Positions 11,452 through 21,657 of a stretch of 64,000 bases of DNA are shown here, piece after piece. Where the stretch lies: assembly GCA_918026815.1 (NCBI GenBank), contig CAKJVC010000142.1:1-64000 (forward strand). The letters run 5' to 3'. Origin of the DNA: Chalara sp. BL73 (taxonomy: Eukaryota > Ascomycota > Leotiomycetes > Helotiales). The notes under the pieces are model-generated. The model saw only the letters and a list, made by a program, of their open reading frames with translations, did no database searches and was not told where the DNA came from. A program made the position numbers and the translations under genes. Numbering within the stretch: the stretch's first letter is position 1; each line of letters opens with the position of its first letter.

Positions 11452-12129
11452 ATGATGTTACCGGAATATCCAGAGCCAGGCTGGTACAGCCATGTACCAT
11501 ATATGGATTCAGGTCCACACCAAGAAGAGGTAGTCATTACACCATTTCCCTCCGTTGCCACCGAAGTACTGTGTGAGCACTACGCCGGGTCGGGAAGGCT
11601 ACAGGAAGTACCGATGGCAGATACAGAAGCTGCTTCCGGCAAACTTTCGGATTGCGTAACTGTGAAAACGGAACGAGCATCTGGATCACCGCAGCAGATA
11701 GACAAGCAACAAGTTGCCAATCCAACTGCACCACCCGTACTTACAAACCAACAACATCCACAACTGCCAGAGCCAGCAGATGGCGAATCGCCCATTTACG
11801 TCAACCACAAACAATATCGTCGAATTCTACGACGTCGTGAGGCAAGAGACAAACTCGAAAAGGTGCTGAAATTGACAACAAAAGATCGACCCAAGTTCCT
11901 CCATGAAAGCAGACATAGGCACGCAATGTCCAGACCTAGAGGGGAGAATGGAAGATTCTTGACAGCTGAGGAATTTAAAAAAACAGAAACAAAAGAAGGT
12001 AGCAGAGGGAAGGGTGACAAGCCTCAAGAGATGCCAACGGAAGGATCTGGAACAAAAAGAAAAGCCGATGCAGAGACCTTTGCACCCAACAAGGAAGTAA
12101 AAACAGTTGATGCTCCTCGACGAAGATGA
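11452..12129 (+). CDS. NF-YA/HAP2-like CCAAT-binding protein
   Basis: Single-exon 225-residue protein with the CBFB/NF-YA domain at about residues 113-174. Segment A1 (PIYVNHKQYRRILRRREARD, about 114-133) would contact the NF-YB/NF-YC dimer. After a short linker, segment A2 (HESRHRHAMSRPRGENGRF, 151-169) would bind CCAAT DNA. The RH.HAM.RPRG..GRF residues are intact, so DNA binding seems possible. The rest is low-complexity. Canonical filamentous-fungal HapB proteins are longer and, as I recall, read YVNAKQFHRILKRR at A1, so this looks like a divergent extra copy rather than the core subunit. The C-terminus is Lys/Glu-rich and could be a nuclear signal. The first of two adjacent Met codons is taken as the start. 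Confidence 0.85.
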   Translation: MMLPEYPEPGWYSHVPYMDSGPHQEEVVITPFPSVATEVLCEHYAGSGRLQEVPMADTEAASGKLSDCVTVKTERASGSPQQIDKQQVANPTAPPVLTNQQHPQLPEPADGESPIYVNHKQYRRILRRREARDKLEKVLKLTTKDRPKFLHESRHRHAMSRPRGENGRFLTAEEFKKTETKEGSRGKGDKPQEMPTEGSGTKRKADAETFAPNKEVKTVDAPRRR

Positions 12130-14039
12130 GAGCAGTTCATATGATTGTGGTTGTGCTGTGCACACAGGGCGAGGTTGCTTCTGCGAAAAGAGAAAGAGAC
12201 AATCTTTTAAGTGATATTATATTTTATTTGGTTTGTTGATACCTGCGGTTATTTCTCTATTTTATTTGCCTTTCTTTCTTTGAATTTACCCTTTATCAAC
12301 GATGACAGCTTGGTGTTACCAATGCACTTGTCGCAACCCTTTGCAATCTATATTTTCCAGCTGAAATATTGTTTTTTAAAAATAAAAAAATTGGTCGGAA
12401 GTTTAGTAGGGTTAATATTCAGACGGAAGCACATTTGTGTTATGAACCATTCTATCGCTTCAACCAGTTCTTTTTGGGAAACTGCGAGCAAGATCATGCC
12501 TCTTCCCATCCCGAAAGCTCTTGAGATGAGCTTACTCACGTGACAGACAGACCGTCCTCTCCATTCGACCTTTTTATTGAATGCATGATGTGACATTAAA
12601 TCAATCACACCCAAGCTCGCCAAGCTATCCACATGTTTGCTTTCGCCGCCAAGATTCCGAAACGAATGGAGGCTTGCTGAGATAAAAACGGGGGTGTTGG
12701 ACCCTAGTAGTGTGGAGAGCACACTATCGTCCAGCGCCTTGCCGCGCTATCAGACATGGTAAAGTAATCACCATCACCCATGAAAGCCCTGATCTTTGCT
12801 GCGCACTTCGCTCAAAGTGGCTTAACTTGGCTTGGCCCAAACTTTTCTTCGGTTCAGTTCTTGAATCACATGGTCCCACAAATCGTGGGCTTGGATCTTC
12901 AAAGATGCATCTCCTTGGCTCTCCTTTAGTGTCAACTCTCACGAATACCGACATACGTCTCCAAGCCAGAAGGGCATCATAGGGATAGGAGTTATTGGAC
13001 TTAAGGTGGTACTGGATAAGAGCTGCATGATACTGAAGGCCGCGTATGCCTTAAGTTGAGTTTAGTTCATCTACTTCCGACGATTTTCAACATGTACTAG
13101 CAAACAAACATCACGTAAAGCCAGTGGTGGGATACAGAACTATATAACAGAGGAATTTGCGTTGAATTTGAACTAGATGCATGATAGCTACAATCCACAA
13201 TAGCAAACTGTCCTTCTGGGCCTGGCCCGTAGTTGCACACCGCAGAGTGTAACCCGAATCAGCAGTCGTCTCCGTGGAAACTTCCGAAACGTTCGATGCT
13301 CCGTAGAACATATAGAGAGTGGGTCAATATGTCATGCTCATTTTGCCCGAACGTATAATGTGGCAAGCCGTTCGAGTTTGGTGAAGACAGTCTGGTCTTC
13401 ATAATATGGAGAAGTGAGCAATTTCGTATCCGCTTCCACCATTCGTAGCAAATACAGGCAGACGCATCGAAGTTTAGATGAGCGCGATTGGTGGCTCGAA
13501 GTATGCTTCGTGGCACGGAAGCCGGGATTAATGAGCTGAAATGGATAGTGTGTGACAAAGTCCAACAGAATGATCGCTCTCTGGGGATCATCGAAAGGAT
13601 GGGTATGTGATAGTAGATAATTGTAGTAGTTGTGTAAGGTAGAAAAGAGATTTTTCCTGGCTAGGTTAGAGGAATGAGCAATGGCTTATATATGACACCA
13701 GCGGAATCGCTGAGAGGCAAGGCTATAAGAATTACTGGGACGAGTAAGCGCTGTCTGCCGGTGTGTCAAGAAAATGAGGCGGGCGCGAGTATTACTAGGG
13801 AAAAGGTGTGACTGGCTTGCATTTTTGGAAAGTAGGGCGAACGGATATGATTTAGTTACGTGATAGTAGACAACGGCGGTGAGAAATAAGGCGGGAGTTG
13901 TGTTCATAGGATTGGAGCCTAAAGGGGCTTTCCCGCTAAAATTTCTATAAACTGTTACCTTTTCTCACTTTACATCTTTCTACGAGTATTCTGCCAAAGT
14001 TTTTAACTATCGCTGTCTAGCACTCGCTCTTCAACAATC
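12130..14039. other. No firm gene
   Basis: About 1.9 kb without a gene I can support. Minus-strand frames at 12348-12722 and 13259-13591 lack recognisable domains. The frame at 13338-13565 has a protein-like composition but does not begin with ATG and I could not extend it by splicing. The last 100 bp before 14040 are CT-rich and probably hold the promoter of the next gene. Confidence 0.45.
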
Positions 14040-14744
14040 ATGTCTCTGAATGTGAATTTGGAAGCGCCTATTGGATTTAAAAAAGTGCATCCCATACCTG
14101 TCAATGCTGATATTTATCCTGCCATCACTCACAGCGCCAACATGGACTGCAAAGCCGTAACTTTTCTTTCCAGTGCAGTCATTTCAGGGTCTCTCCTTCG
14201 ATTGGATTCAAGGCCAGAGGTCTACAACAGTTCATACATAAAGTTAGCCATCCAGAAGATGCAAGAAGAGGCCCTCACTCTTAAAGACAAGGTCGAGGGT
14301 GAAACCACGATCCCGCTACCAACGGAACTTTGGAGACGTATTTTGGAAGGGGCAAATGCATCATTCCATTTGGCGGTTGAATACTTTGCAAAAGCACCTA
14401 GGGGCAATTGCGACAGAAGGGATTGGAGGGTGAAGTACTGGTACAACAAGGCTTGTTTGTTGGCTGAAGAGGATTGTGTGATGCATCTGGAAAATGAGAA
14501 AACCCTTGGTAATCTCAAAATACTGCACGTGGGCGACAGCGAGTTTCAACTGGAACTGCATGAAATGAAGCAGAAAGGGTGCAATATGGAAATGCTTAAG
14601 GAGGATAATATTAGGACTGTAAATTGTGAGTATATAGTGAGTTCGGTCACTTTGAGGGCAGCAGTTTGTTCGGATAACTTCTCCATTGAGAAATATATCC
14701 CAGCTAAAGATGAGAAATATGAAGAAGACGTGGTTCTTTGTTAG
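14040..14744 (+). CDS. Unknown protein, 234 aa
   Basis: Intact single-exon frame with a good start context (caatcATGtct) after a CT-rich leader. The N-terminal 60 residues are hydrophobic and Ser-rich without a clear signal peptide. The middle (about 70-150) is helical and charged, with the phrase PLPTELWRRILEGANASFHL, where LPTELWRRIL faintly resembles an F-box start. The C-terminus is acidic. I do not recognise the family. Codon use and the uninterrupted frame support a real gene. Confidence 0.55.
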   Translation: MSLNVNLEAPIGFKKVHPIPVNADIYPAITHSANMDCKAVTFLSSAVISGSLLRLDSRPEVYNSSYIKLAIQKMQEEALTLKDKVEGETTIPLPTELWRRILEGANASFHLAVEYFAKAPRGNCDRRDWRVKYWYNKACLLAEEDCVMHLENEKTLGNLKILHVGDSEFQLELHEMKQKGCNMEMLKEDNIRTVNCEYIVSSVTLRAAVCSDNFSIEKYIPAKDEKYEEDVVLC

Positions 14745-15385
14745 TAATTTGTATCGGCGGGATCATGGGAAGTCCGCTATAGCTGCGGAAAGATTTGAAC
14801 GGGCCAAGTAGGTTGGAGAGCAAACGTATACTAGAATCAAAGCGGAGATTACAAATTCAGTCACAATCCTTTTCAAAGATTATGTCTCAAGAAACGCAGC
14901 GAATCTGCAGATCCTTGTTGCAAATGCTGTATGTAATTTCTAGTGAGACACTGTGGGACTACGTGCATATGCATATTAGTGCTGATCTGAGCCAATGAGT
15001 AAATTGTGGAGGCAGAGGTTCTATTCCTTTTTGCGTTCCCAGTACTACTTGCTGCATGGGAAGTGTGCATGCACAAGGCGTCTTCGAGAGGTAAGGTGCA
15101 AACATGGTTATGATTTTCAGTTTGCATGATGATTTCAAACTCCCTGAAGGAGTTCTCTCACTGATAGAACAAGTGACAGTTACCAAAGTGTCGTATATCA
15201 CAAATCTAATGCTTCCCACTAAGATGACTTGAGCAGGACTGGCTTGTATAACAATGGGGACCGGCCACGCACTTCCCTATCCTCAAATTTGGTTGAGTCC
15301 TTGTTTAGGCTCGCCGATGTAAATCTACATCTCAACCAGCAACATCCCATTTCAATTTCCCAACACGAGCATTGCTGAGGACTCT
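14745..15385. other. No gene seen
   Basis: No supportable gene. The stretch at 15240-15385 is C/A-rich and may be the promoter of the coiled-coil ORF that follows. Confidence 0.5.
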
Positions 15386-15787
15386 ATGCATCTAGCGAGT
15401 CGCCTTGCACCTCCCGTAACCAGACGTCTTTCTGTCATCGATGCTGGAACCTCCAACCAGGAAAATTTGTCACGGCAAGATCCTTGGACGAGAGGCGGTA
15501 CACCTTGCGCGCTAAAAATGGCAGAGCTGAGGAATCAGCAGGATGGAAAATCACTAGGGACAGAAGTGGACGGATTAAGGGGGGAACGGGATGGTTTGAG
15601 AGCAGAAGTGGACAGATTGAGAGCAGAAGTGGACGGATTGAGGTTAGAACGGGACGCATTGTTTCAACACACTGAACGAGAGAAAAGATTTTGGGGCTTA
15701 TATGCCACGCATCACCAAGAGTTGTTAAGCTCCTGGGACATTTTAGCTAGTAGAATGCAAGGTGGAACAGAAAAAAAAGGGTGTTAG
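15386..15787 (+). CDS. Small coiled-coil protein, 133 aa
   Basis: ATG-initiated frame whose centre (about residues 55-95) is an almost perfect seven-residue repeat of the type E-V-D-x-L-R-x/E-R-D-G-L-R, with Leu every seventh position. It should form a short coiled coil and probably dimerise. The DNA under it is itself a degenerate 21-bp tandem repeat (gaagtggacagattgagagca type), so the coil grew by repeat expansion. The N-terminus is Ser/Arg-rich and disordered; the C-terminus is helical with Trp residues. No other domain is visible. Small coiled-coil ORFs can be spurious, but the flanking non-repeat parts stay open. Confidence 0.5.
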   Translation: MHLASRLAPPVTRRLSVIDAGTSNQENLSRQDPWTRGGTPCALKMAELRNQQDGKSLGTEVDGLRGERDGLRAEVDRLRAEVDGLRLERDALFQHTEREKRFWGLYATHHQELLSSWDILASRMQGGTEKKGC

Positions 15788-15832
15788 GTAGTTCGTCCCC
15801 AACAAATCGCCCTTGAAACATTTAAAATCTCC

Positions 15833-16541
15833 TCATCTTTTGATAAGTCGCTCCAAACCAGGATAAGCGAAGGATTCACGCATTAGATTGGGCTGCCCAA
15901 CTGCAATCCACAGTTGATAATCAATTTTGCCTTCCGGACCACTTCCAAAATCCATAATCAGCTGGAGGCACACATCATCCCAGCCCATGATACTGGGCAG
16001 AATCACAACAACCCTATCCGTAAACCATGAAATGAACCTATGCAGCCTCTGATTCGACAGGACTAGCAAGGTTATGCCGTCCCGTAAAGCGTAGGGCTTG
16101 AGTATAAGACATAAAACAAGAAGTGGGTTGGGCGCAGGTGTGCAAAGCTTCCTGAGACTAGAAGTCTTCACGTGTATCTTTATTCCCTGTGGGGTTTTTG
16201 GGAGATGAAAAAAGAGGAGCGAGATTAACAGAAGCAGTCGTGCACATAACTGCTATGTAAAACTCTACAACTAGAAAGACTTTCAAAAACTACCGACTTG
16301 ACCTTGCATCCATAGTACAAGATCCGTCCGGAAAAATCCTACGCACAATCTTCCATTGGAAAGTATCACCCTCTCTGGATCTAGCGTCTGCGATGGAGAC
16401 ATAGATAGCTGGCTGTTGAGAAGTATTCGATGTGTCCAAGTGTTGACTATCCACACTTTGAAGTGGCGGCGGCGTTGTTGCAAAACGAAGGTCTGTGGGT
16501 GAGCTAAAGCTGTCCATTGTATGCGTGAGTGACAAGAACAT
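15833..16541 (-). CDS. Probable two-exon gene, junction unresolved
   Basis: Two minus-strand open frames fit one gene. The 5' frame (16541 or 16517 down to about 16290) starts with ATG and encodes a Ser/Pro-rich leader ending FQWKIVRRIFPDG. The 3' frame (about 16190 to 15833) encodes a hydrophobic, Leu-rich segment followed by WTD-like and LIMDFGSG stretches and ends LERLIKR. A strong acceptor (ccccacag) lies near 16190 and a gtagtt donor candidate near 16293, but their phases do not match (2 versus 0), so the true donor is unknown. No family is recognised. One of the two frames could be fortuitous. Confidence 0.35.
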
Positions 16542-16639
16542 TTTTGACTGTCCTATTTATTAGTATGCCGCGTCAACGCACGAGATCTGAGAAAACTTAC
16601 GAGTAGTCTTGTCAAATGATGTTTAGAAAACAACACTTC

Positions 16640-16837
16640 TTAATCTTTTTGGTTTTTGATATTGTCTGCTCCCTCCTGGAATGCTTCGGAGCGTTGTTCT
16701 GCCTCTAAAGCCTTCCTATCGAGATAAAGTCGCACAGGCATACAGTAAATAATTGCCCCGAACCAGCAGACAATAAAAATTGAAAAGAACAAGAGCATGA
16801 GATCAGTTTCTGAGAGCCAAGTGCGTAAAGTGGACAT
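16640..16837 (-). CDS. Small single-pass membrane protein, 65 aa
   Basis: ATG-initiated frame MSTLRTWLSETDLMLLFFSI with one strongly hydrophobic segment (about residues 13-34) followed by a basic then acidic, hydrophilic tail ending NIKNQKD. This layout suits a small tail-exposed membrane protein. No family is recognised. Short length makes chance a real alternative; the hydrophobic/hydrophilic switch and normal start context favour a real gene. Confidence 0.4.
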   Translation of the reverse strand: MSTLRTWLSETDLMLLFFSIFIVCWFGAIIYCMPVRLYLDRKALEAEQRSEAFQEGADNIKNQKD

Positions 16838-17838
16838 AGTATAAATGGCCGTTCTGTTGAAATAAGCTGAAACGCGGCTTCTTCATATATGTGTTGCATT
16901 GAAGACCTATGCGTACATTGACTCCTCCGGGGTGATAAATAGAGGCATGAAGGGATCTCTCACGATGCTCGTAACCACAAGCCTGCCATCGTGAGTTTCG
17001 TGTATATACTGACAAAGGTTCTCTTATATCATTACTCTCAAATTTGAAATGTTCTTCAGATAGCCGTGATAGAAGTCTATGTATGTAATACAAATATATT
17101 TATCGAATTGTAAAGTATTAACTAGTATCTGAAGTACCTTTACTGTACATCCCAAAACCGTTGATAACAAAAAATTAACCCCCACCACATCCCATTAGCG
17201 GATCTGGTCAGTCCCCTGACCGATAGATTGTATTGGAAGTATCTCCACTCAGACTATACTTCCACAGCCACGTCCATAGTCTTCGGTCATCTTCCACAAG
17301 AAGCAGCATTCTGGCTAGAGAAGTAACTTGTACTGGTATGTATTCTCCTGACAGCTCAAAGACCTTGAGTGATATCTCTAGCGAAATCTTAAATTTGCAC
17401 TGCATACATTAGCAGGCTTCCTACCAAAAGACCCCCTTAAAGACATACAGTCACCATTTCAACATTGCTACTCTTTGTGCTATAAGACACACTCATCTCC
17501 CGGGTTATCATGGTCTCAGCAGGATTTGAATCACCAGAACTGATCGTAGTGCAGAGAGAGCCGGCCATTTGTGCATATCGGCAGGATAAAATGGAATAGA
17601 GCGAACAAATCTGAATGACTTGTCTTATCCACCGAATAGTGTAGGCGGGATGAGATAGGGCGAACCAGTGCAAGTAAAGAGGGCGCATGCAGGTTGCCTT
17701 GTCTTGCAGCTTCTACTTATACATTGAGCCCGAAGCCACACTTTCGTCCTGCTACGGACTGTAATTGCTGTGGACAGACTTCATAATTCGAGGGCGGATG
17801 CGTAGGTGAGTTGTTCCGGATATACAACCCATGCGATG
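16838..17838. other. No gene seen
   Basis: No supportable gene in this kilobase. Several minus-strand frames of 60-95 codons have no recognisable content. Confidence 0.5.
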
Positions 17839-17938
17839 GACAGGGGGTTGGTAACAAGCAGGGGTGATTGTCACCATTCCTTGCTGCGAACAGGGGGTAG
17901 GTAACAAGCAGGGGTGATTGCCACCATTCCTTGCTCTC
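17839..17938. repeat. Two-copy direct repeat, ~50 bp unit
   Basis: Two adjacent copies of a ~50-bp unit (acaggggg ... ggtaacaagcaggggtgatt ... accattccttgct) differ at only a few positions. It sits just before the open frame at 17940 and is non-coding as far as I can tell. Confidence 0.8.
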
Positions 17939-17939
17939 T

Positions 17940-18368
17940 ATGGTCCCACATGATGAAGGAGCCTTCAGTTTTCTCACCACCTCACTTTCAGATCATTTAA
18001 CCATGGAAGACCAAGATCTTGCTTCTATTTGCACAGATTCTGCAACTTACTGTTCCTTCAAAGAGCAGAGAGATGCTTTTAAACAAGATATAGTCCATCA
18101 GCGGATGGTTTCTCGTGATACCAACACATATGTTTATATGGTCGTTCCAATACTCAGACACTGGGCTGCTGTACAGGTCACGATATCTCCATTTACACTT
18201 GAAACATTTCCTGGACAGACGTTCTTCTCATCGCAACTTCGGTATAGCCCTTGCTGTCGACAAATAAACCACGCAGAAGTATCACGCATCACCACTTGTA
18301 CAGTCCAGAAGGTAATTGACACCTACTACCAACCGGTACATTGGAACTATTCTTTAAGCCAGTGGTAA
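17940..18368 (+). CDS. Open frame, unknown, 142 aa
   Basis: ATG-initiated frame (MVPHDEGAFSFLTTSLS) running to a TAA. It is Cys-, Thr- and Ser-rich with no recognisable domain. It could be an upstream exon of the gene at 18531, but I found no convincing donor/acceptor pair joining the two. Treat it as tentative. Confidence 0.3.
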   Translation: MVPHDEGAFSFLTTSLSDHLTMEDQDLASICTDSATYCSFKEQRDAFKQDIVHQRMVSRDTNTYVYMVVPILRHWAAVQVTISPFTLETFPGQTFFSSQLRYSPCCRQINHAEVSRITTCTVQKVIDTYYQPVHWNYSLSQW

Positions 18369-18530
18369 GTCATCCGCAACTCGCTCGGAAGACGACCTAA
18401 CAAAGACAGCTGCATTCTGGATCATTCTACTAATAACGATACCGAAAAATGCATTTCGGTAACAAAATCCAGATTACAGGCTTACACGCGGCCTGAACAT
18501 AGCGGATCAACGAGCCATGCTCAAGGCCAC

Positions 18531-19551
18531 ATGCCCAGTGTCGAGGGGCTTGCGGGCTGCTCAACCGTCGCCTTGAGCCTCACATACAACCAGCCAGGCA
18601 CGCCTGAGAGCTCTCCGCGCCCGTTACTCGATAATGAAAGCTATCCTGCTCCAGCAAATGCTACCACCATCGAAACTTGCATCGCCCTCGGTCGCATCAA
18701 CGATCCAGCACATTGTGCGCTACAGCCTTCATGTGGTACTCTGAAAAGAAAGCTAAAGCATACTGGAGCGTTCAACACAACGCTCCCGGCTAAGCATCAG
18801 CGCATTTCAAGAGATGAAAAGGACGCACAACTTGTTCAGAACACTGTGGTCTGGTTAAAAGAAGGGCTAAAGAAGCTATCCGACCCGAGTTCCCAGGACT
18901 CCCAAAAACTTGTAATGCTGTCCGACATTGTACCATCTCAAACTAAATGTGAAGCGCGTGATTGTGCAGATTACCTGTGGAGGTGTGCCGACGAGCTAGA
19001 GAATGCATCAGCTACCATTGGCTGGTACATGCGATTTATCGCTGCTTGTTCCTCGCTGGTGGATTTCAAGTTTGCTTCATCTGCGAAGGTTGCTTCATCT
19101 GCGTCACCAGTGATAGGCTTGGAGGTAAGACTCTAGTCATTTACGGCGAGTCAATAGATATGCTAATGAGAGTCGCCAAGTCTGTCCAAGGCTGTAGACA
19201 TAGCATTCATCACTGGCGCTGTTCCGCAGAAATTATAAACTCAATCATAAATGGAATGGTGCCGAGTTGGAAAAGCGGAGCTTACCTTCTCTACCACGTC
19301 TTTGCTGGTATGTGAGCAATAAATTTTGCGTATACCATTTATTGATATTTAAGATAGCTAAAGGGCAGAATTTGAGTAGTGTGGGTCGTCTTGCGGAGGC
19401 TAGGCGGAAGACTTTTGCCTCACGGATCGTCGATGCCTTGAGAACCACTCCGGCTCCTGGCAGGACTAAGGGAGTATTCCTTTTCAATCCAACAATTATC
19501 CTTAGTGATCTACTTCTCCGCAGAAGGTACCTTCCGCAGCCACTTAGATAA
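18531..19551 (+). CDS. Unknown three-exon gene, 304 aa
   Basis: Exons 18531-19124, 19181-19307 and 19358-19551; introns of 56 and 50 nt with GTAAGA and GTATGT donors, a GCTAATG branch site in the first, and phases 0 and 1 that keep the frame. The joined protein has a disordered Ser/Pro/Thr N-terminus, a basic patch (TLKRKLKH, a possible nuclear signal) and a helical second half with WLKEGLKKLSD, a Cys-rich CADYLWRCADELENASAT segment, and a conserved-looking C-terminus (AEARRKTFASRIVDALRTT, then RTKGVFLFNP). I do not know the family. The clean phase matches across two introns argue that it is real; an additional 5' exon cannot be excluded. Confidence 0.6.
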
Positions 19552-20211
19552 CACCTTGAACTAACACCACAAGCCATGACGACATATGTCAAGCGATAGG
19601 GCTTCCATTAGCCATAAACAATAGATCAATTGAGAGGAAAGGATCCTTGGCCTTCTTTCCTGATATAGCTAATATTCATCGCCGCGTCAATGATTGCCAC
19701 CTTGTCCTTAGAGCCCCGTTGGCTAACTTGAACTCCGAGGTTACAAATCAGCTATCTTCTATTGAGACTTCCACAAATAATCTGGCACTGGCCACCGTCA
19801 AAAATGTTGACTTGATAAGCCATGTTCTAGATATAAATTATCCTTGGGACACGGTATTCAATGTCCCATCAACTCCGACTCTCGACCAAGCAGGTGAGAT
19901 ACCCCTTGTAGTAGCTTTTGAGATGTGGCATCTGACAATATAACAAGAAAATTGGGCAATGGCGGCGCAAAATGTTTTCGTGGGGAGTTCAGGTAAAGCT
20001 TGGCTAGTCTGAGTTCATGTTCAAGAACTAACTCTCAGCTCGTAGGGGAAAGCATGCTCGACTTCAATTTGGATTGGGACAGTAACTTCGCCCTTCAACA
20101 GCCTGTGAACACTCAACAAGAGCAAGTCGACGCTACAGAAATTGTGACTTCGTTGTGATATAAACCCAGTGAGCCATAGGCCTAAGAAATGCGACATGTC
20201 AAACACTGATA
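19552..20211. other. No firm gene
   Basis: A 98-codon plus-strand frame ends at 19943 but lacks an ATG at its start. It has a protein-like composition (IHRRVNDCHLVLRAPLANL), so it may be a relic or an isolated exon. I see nothing else. Confidence 0.35.
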
Positions 20212-20737
20212 TTACTGCGGCTTATACGTCATAGCCAATATTATGCATACCACTGTGCCATTTTCAAGGCACCTCAGCCTAGAGGTTCCGGCCATATACA
20301 CTAGTGATCCTTTGTCCCACCGAATTGGCGTTATATTGTGGTTCGGCTCTATTACTTCGACTGTAGGTTGTTCCGTTGATGCCAATGGAATCACAACGTA
20401 TGCCGATGATGAGCCTCCGGGCAATCCATATGTCTGTCCTCCCAAAAGCTTCCAGACTTTTCCGCCTGTTTTCTTGACCTCTGCGGGCTTAGTAATTTGG
20501 TATTCGGGAGAATCAGCGCTGATCTGCACTGCAATTAGTCACAAATTATAAAATTAAAGTGGTATTGCGAACCTTCTTGTAGTGCTCGTTGACGTATATT
20601 TCTAGTATTTGCTGACAAGATGGTGTCCATGTCAGTTCCGCCCCAGATTTATCAGTGTCTACCTCAGCAACAGCTTTTGCTATAAGGTCCAACGAAATAG
20701 AACTTGTTGGTTTTACGAAAAAGTGGCTGCTAGCCAT
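20212..20737 (-). CDS. Unknown two-exon gene, 158 aa
   Basis: Exon 1 is 20737-20573 and exon 2 is 20523-20212, with a 49-nt intron: donor GTTCGC, branch ctaat, and the second of two tandem CAG acceptors, which is the one that keeps the frame. The first 55 residues are helical. The rest is beta-rich with KVWKLLGGQTYGLPGGSS and a late WDKGSLVYMAG segment, loosely like a small cupin or jelly-roll fold, but this is only an impression. No signal peptide or metal-ligand pattern is clear. It is a small intracellular protein of unknown role. Confidence 0.5.
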
Positions 20738-21279
20738 GGTAACACCTTAGATCTGCCAACAAGGATAGCGTGCTAGGTATGAGCTCGGTTCTGATGATAT
20801 CTGGGCGGGATTGCTTTTTGGATGGGGGGTGGCTTAGTGTGCACTGGCGCAAATATTCGATTTAGGCTTAGCGGTTATTTACGGATTAGGATATACAGAC
20901 GAGACTCCAATCCCAGTAAGCAGTTCAAGGACATACCATCTACTTTGTAGAATTCACCATTTACCTTTTGATTCTCTCGACGCGTGAGGAGTAAAAGGAA
21001 AAAAGGCGAAGGCATCATCGTCACGTCGCCGCATTACTATAGAAGCAGATTCTGCAAAAAGCTATGTAGTCATGGGATCATGCTGGTTGTGTGCAAGTTC
21101 ATCGCGGGAGCAGGTACGGAGGGAAGCCACTTCGTCAATTCATGCAATTACCAAATACCAGGAATTCTTTAAGAGATGGACCCGCAGCAGAATTTGTAAT
21201 TACAGTAGCTATTTAACACTTTACATAGTATATGCATTCGCTAAGAATATACTTGCCTTAAACAGTAAGCAAGCAACTG
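20738..21279. other. No gene seen
   Basis: No supportable gene. This is probably the promoter region of the minus-strand gene ending at 20212, followed by unremarkable sequence. Confidence 0.45.
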
Positions 21280-21595
21280 CTCTGATATGAGTCGGTTTGG
21301 ATGATTTTCGGCTAGGGTGGTTTCTCGAATTTTGACCACCTGCTCGAGCAGGCGCCACAGCCTCCATCACTTGCCCATTTGCTTCATAAACACCAGCAAG
21401 TTCGTGCTGCAATACCAGCCGATCCCGGATGATCTTCGGTTACCGTAGCTTCTTCGATCTTGACCATGTGCTGCAGCAGTGCTACGGCCTCCTTTCCTTG
21501 CCCCATTTGCCTGATATGCACCAGCAAGTGCCTGTTGTGATGCCAGTCAACTTGGATGATCTTCGGCCCTGCTGGCGTGATCTGAACCTCGTCTC
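21280..21595 (-). pseudogene. Decayed kinesin-light-chain-type TPR repeats
   Basis: On the minus strand, read across frame changes, the DNA encodes at least two ~42-residue units of the form HELAGVYEANGQVMEAVALLE ... VVKI.E.T.AE.HP.RL, the signature of TPR_10/TPR_12 repeats of kinesin-light-chain type. The DNA period is about 126-127 bp. Each unit carries a single-base frame change, and a TGA interrupts the first, so it cannot be translated as one protein. In fungi such repeats are typically the C-terminal sensor of NB-ARC NLR-like proteins. No NB-ARC domain is left here. It lies 63 bp beyond the 3' end of the FHA-kinase gene, on the same strand. Confidence 0.65.
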
Positions 21596-21657
21596 CTCGT
21601 TATTTGAAAAGACGTATCATTAGTTCTCTTCCACTTTCCTCATTTCCTGCTGCGACC

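Noticed and set aside
13338..13565. Protein-like minus-strand frame near 13.4 kb
   Set aside because: No ATG start and no splice partner found; could be a relic but I cannot support it.
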